A DNA stretch of 52,365 bases, from assembly GCA_938008215.1 (NCBI GenBank), contig CALLLS010000017.1, forward strand, positions 1 to 52,365, in the 5' to 3' direction. Below are positions 52,318 through 52,365 of the stretch, piece by piece. Below the pieces are notes generated by a model. That model was given only the letters and a program-made list of their open reading frames with translations, had not been told where the DNA came from and made no database searches. Each line of letters opens with the position of its first letter. The first letter of the stretch is position 1. The translations under genes were made by a program, and so were the position numbers. Source of the DNA: an uncultured Verrucomicrobiales bacterium. Its GTDB lineage: Bacteria; Verrucomicrobiota; Verrucomicrobiia; Verrucomicrobiales; Akkermansiaceae.

Positions 52318-52365
52318 ACGGAAAGTATATTCTCGAACCTTTAAGCCGTCCTTTAGAAATAAGGG

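Larger units (their letters stand above)
46430..52365 (+). mobile_element. Integrative element with its own primase-helicase, left part
   Basis: The left end is the tRNA 3' fragment. The seven genes all read rightwards and are closely packed: integrase, unknown, AlpA-like, unknown, primase, helicase, unknown. Several overlap by 4 bp (ATGA). The primase and D5-like helicase resemble the replication block of P4-like satellites. No packaging, tail or conjugation gene is seen, but the element continues past the window. The right boundary and any cargo are unknown. Confidence 0.75.

Noticed and set aside
46430-52365. Defence system or toxin-antitoxin cargo
   Set aside because: No nuclease, toxin, TIR, reverse transcriptase or other defence motif was recognised in the visible genes.

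Overview
The window looks like the chromosome of a Verrucomicrobiota bacterium, probably order Verrucomicrobiales (relatives of Akkermansia and Rubritalea). The main reason is a five-gene pilus-like locus at 3.7-10.7 kb whose order and protein architecture match my recollection of the Akkermansia muciniphila Amuc_1098-Amuc_1102 cluster: a TPR-secretin, two single-pass membrane proteins, a PilM-like ATPase fused to a PilN-like part, and a small exported protein. A PEP-CTERM protein, moderate-to-low GC and start codons almost without Shine-Dalgarno sequences fit this. No database search was possible, so family calls come from reading motifs and lengths.

Layout. 0-0.66 kb: no clear gene, but a set of mutually exclusive RNA stems. 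0.67-10.7 kb, minus strand: coaE-rho-rnd lie downstream of the pilus-like cluster. 10.8-11.5 kb, plus strand: aroD. 11.9-27.1 kb, minus strand: a continuous str-S10-spc ribosomal cluster, transcribed rpsL-rpsG-fusA-rpsJ-...-rplO-secY. It lacks tuf, rpsN and rpmD at their usual places. It carries several modified members: L22 with an added helix-hairpin-helix domain, S3 and S5 with Gly/Arg-rich tails, a short L24, and an exported coiled-coil protein inserted between rpsS and rplV. 27.4-46.4 kb is a mosaic of housekeeping and lineage-specific genes: a GSII-type glutamine synthetase, trmL, prfB with a complete programmed +1 frameshift site, trmD, an ankyrin/L,D-transpeptidase lipoprotein, a prenyltransferase-repeat protein overlapping an MbnP-MbnH-like fusion, two PilT-type ATPases, a zinc peptidase, asd, ispA, gmk, a glycosyltransferase with a DUF547 remnant, and a stand-alone coaC.

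46.43 kb to the right edge: the left part of an integrative element inserted in the 3' end of a tRNA, probably tRNA-Pro. Only the 3' end of the tRNA is here; the complete copy should lie at the other boundary, outside the window. The element encodes a tyrosine integrase, an AlpA-like small protein, a CHC2-zinc-finger/AEP-type primase, a D5-type SF3 helicase and three unknown proteins. An AT-rich intergenic stretch with TTTACC repeats and a 12-bp inverted repeat is a candidate replication origin. This is a satellite-like replicating element of P4-like logic; no capsid, conjugation or defence gene is visible in the part seen.

The most interesting items are the MbnP-MbnH fusion, the altered ribosomal cluster (especially paired extensions on S3 and S5 and the inserted coiled-coil gene), the Amuc_1100-type pilus locus, the ankyrin-YkuD fusion, and the tRNA-integrated replicating element.
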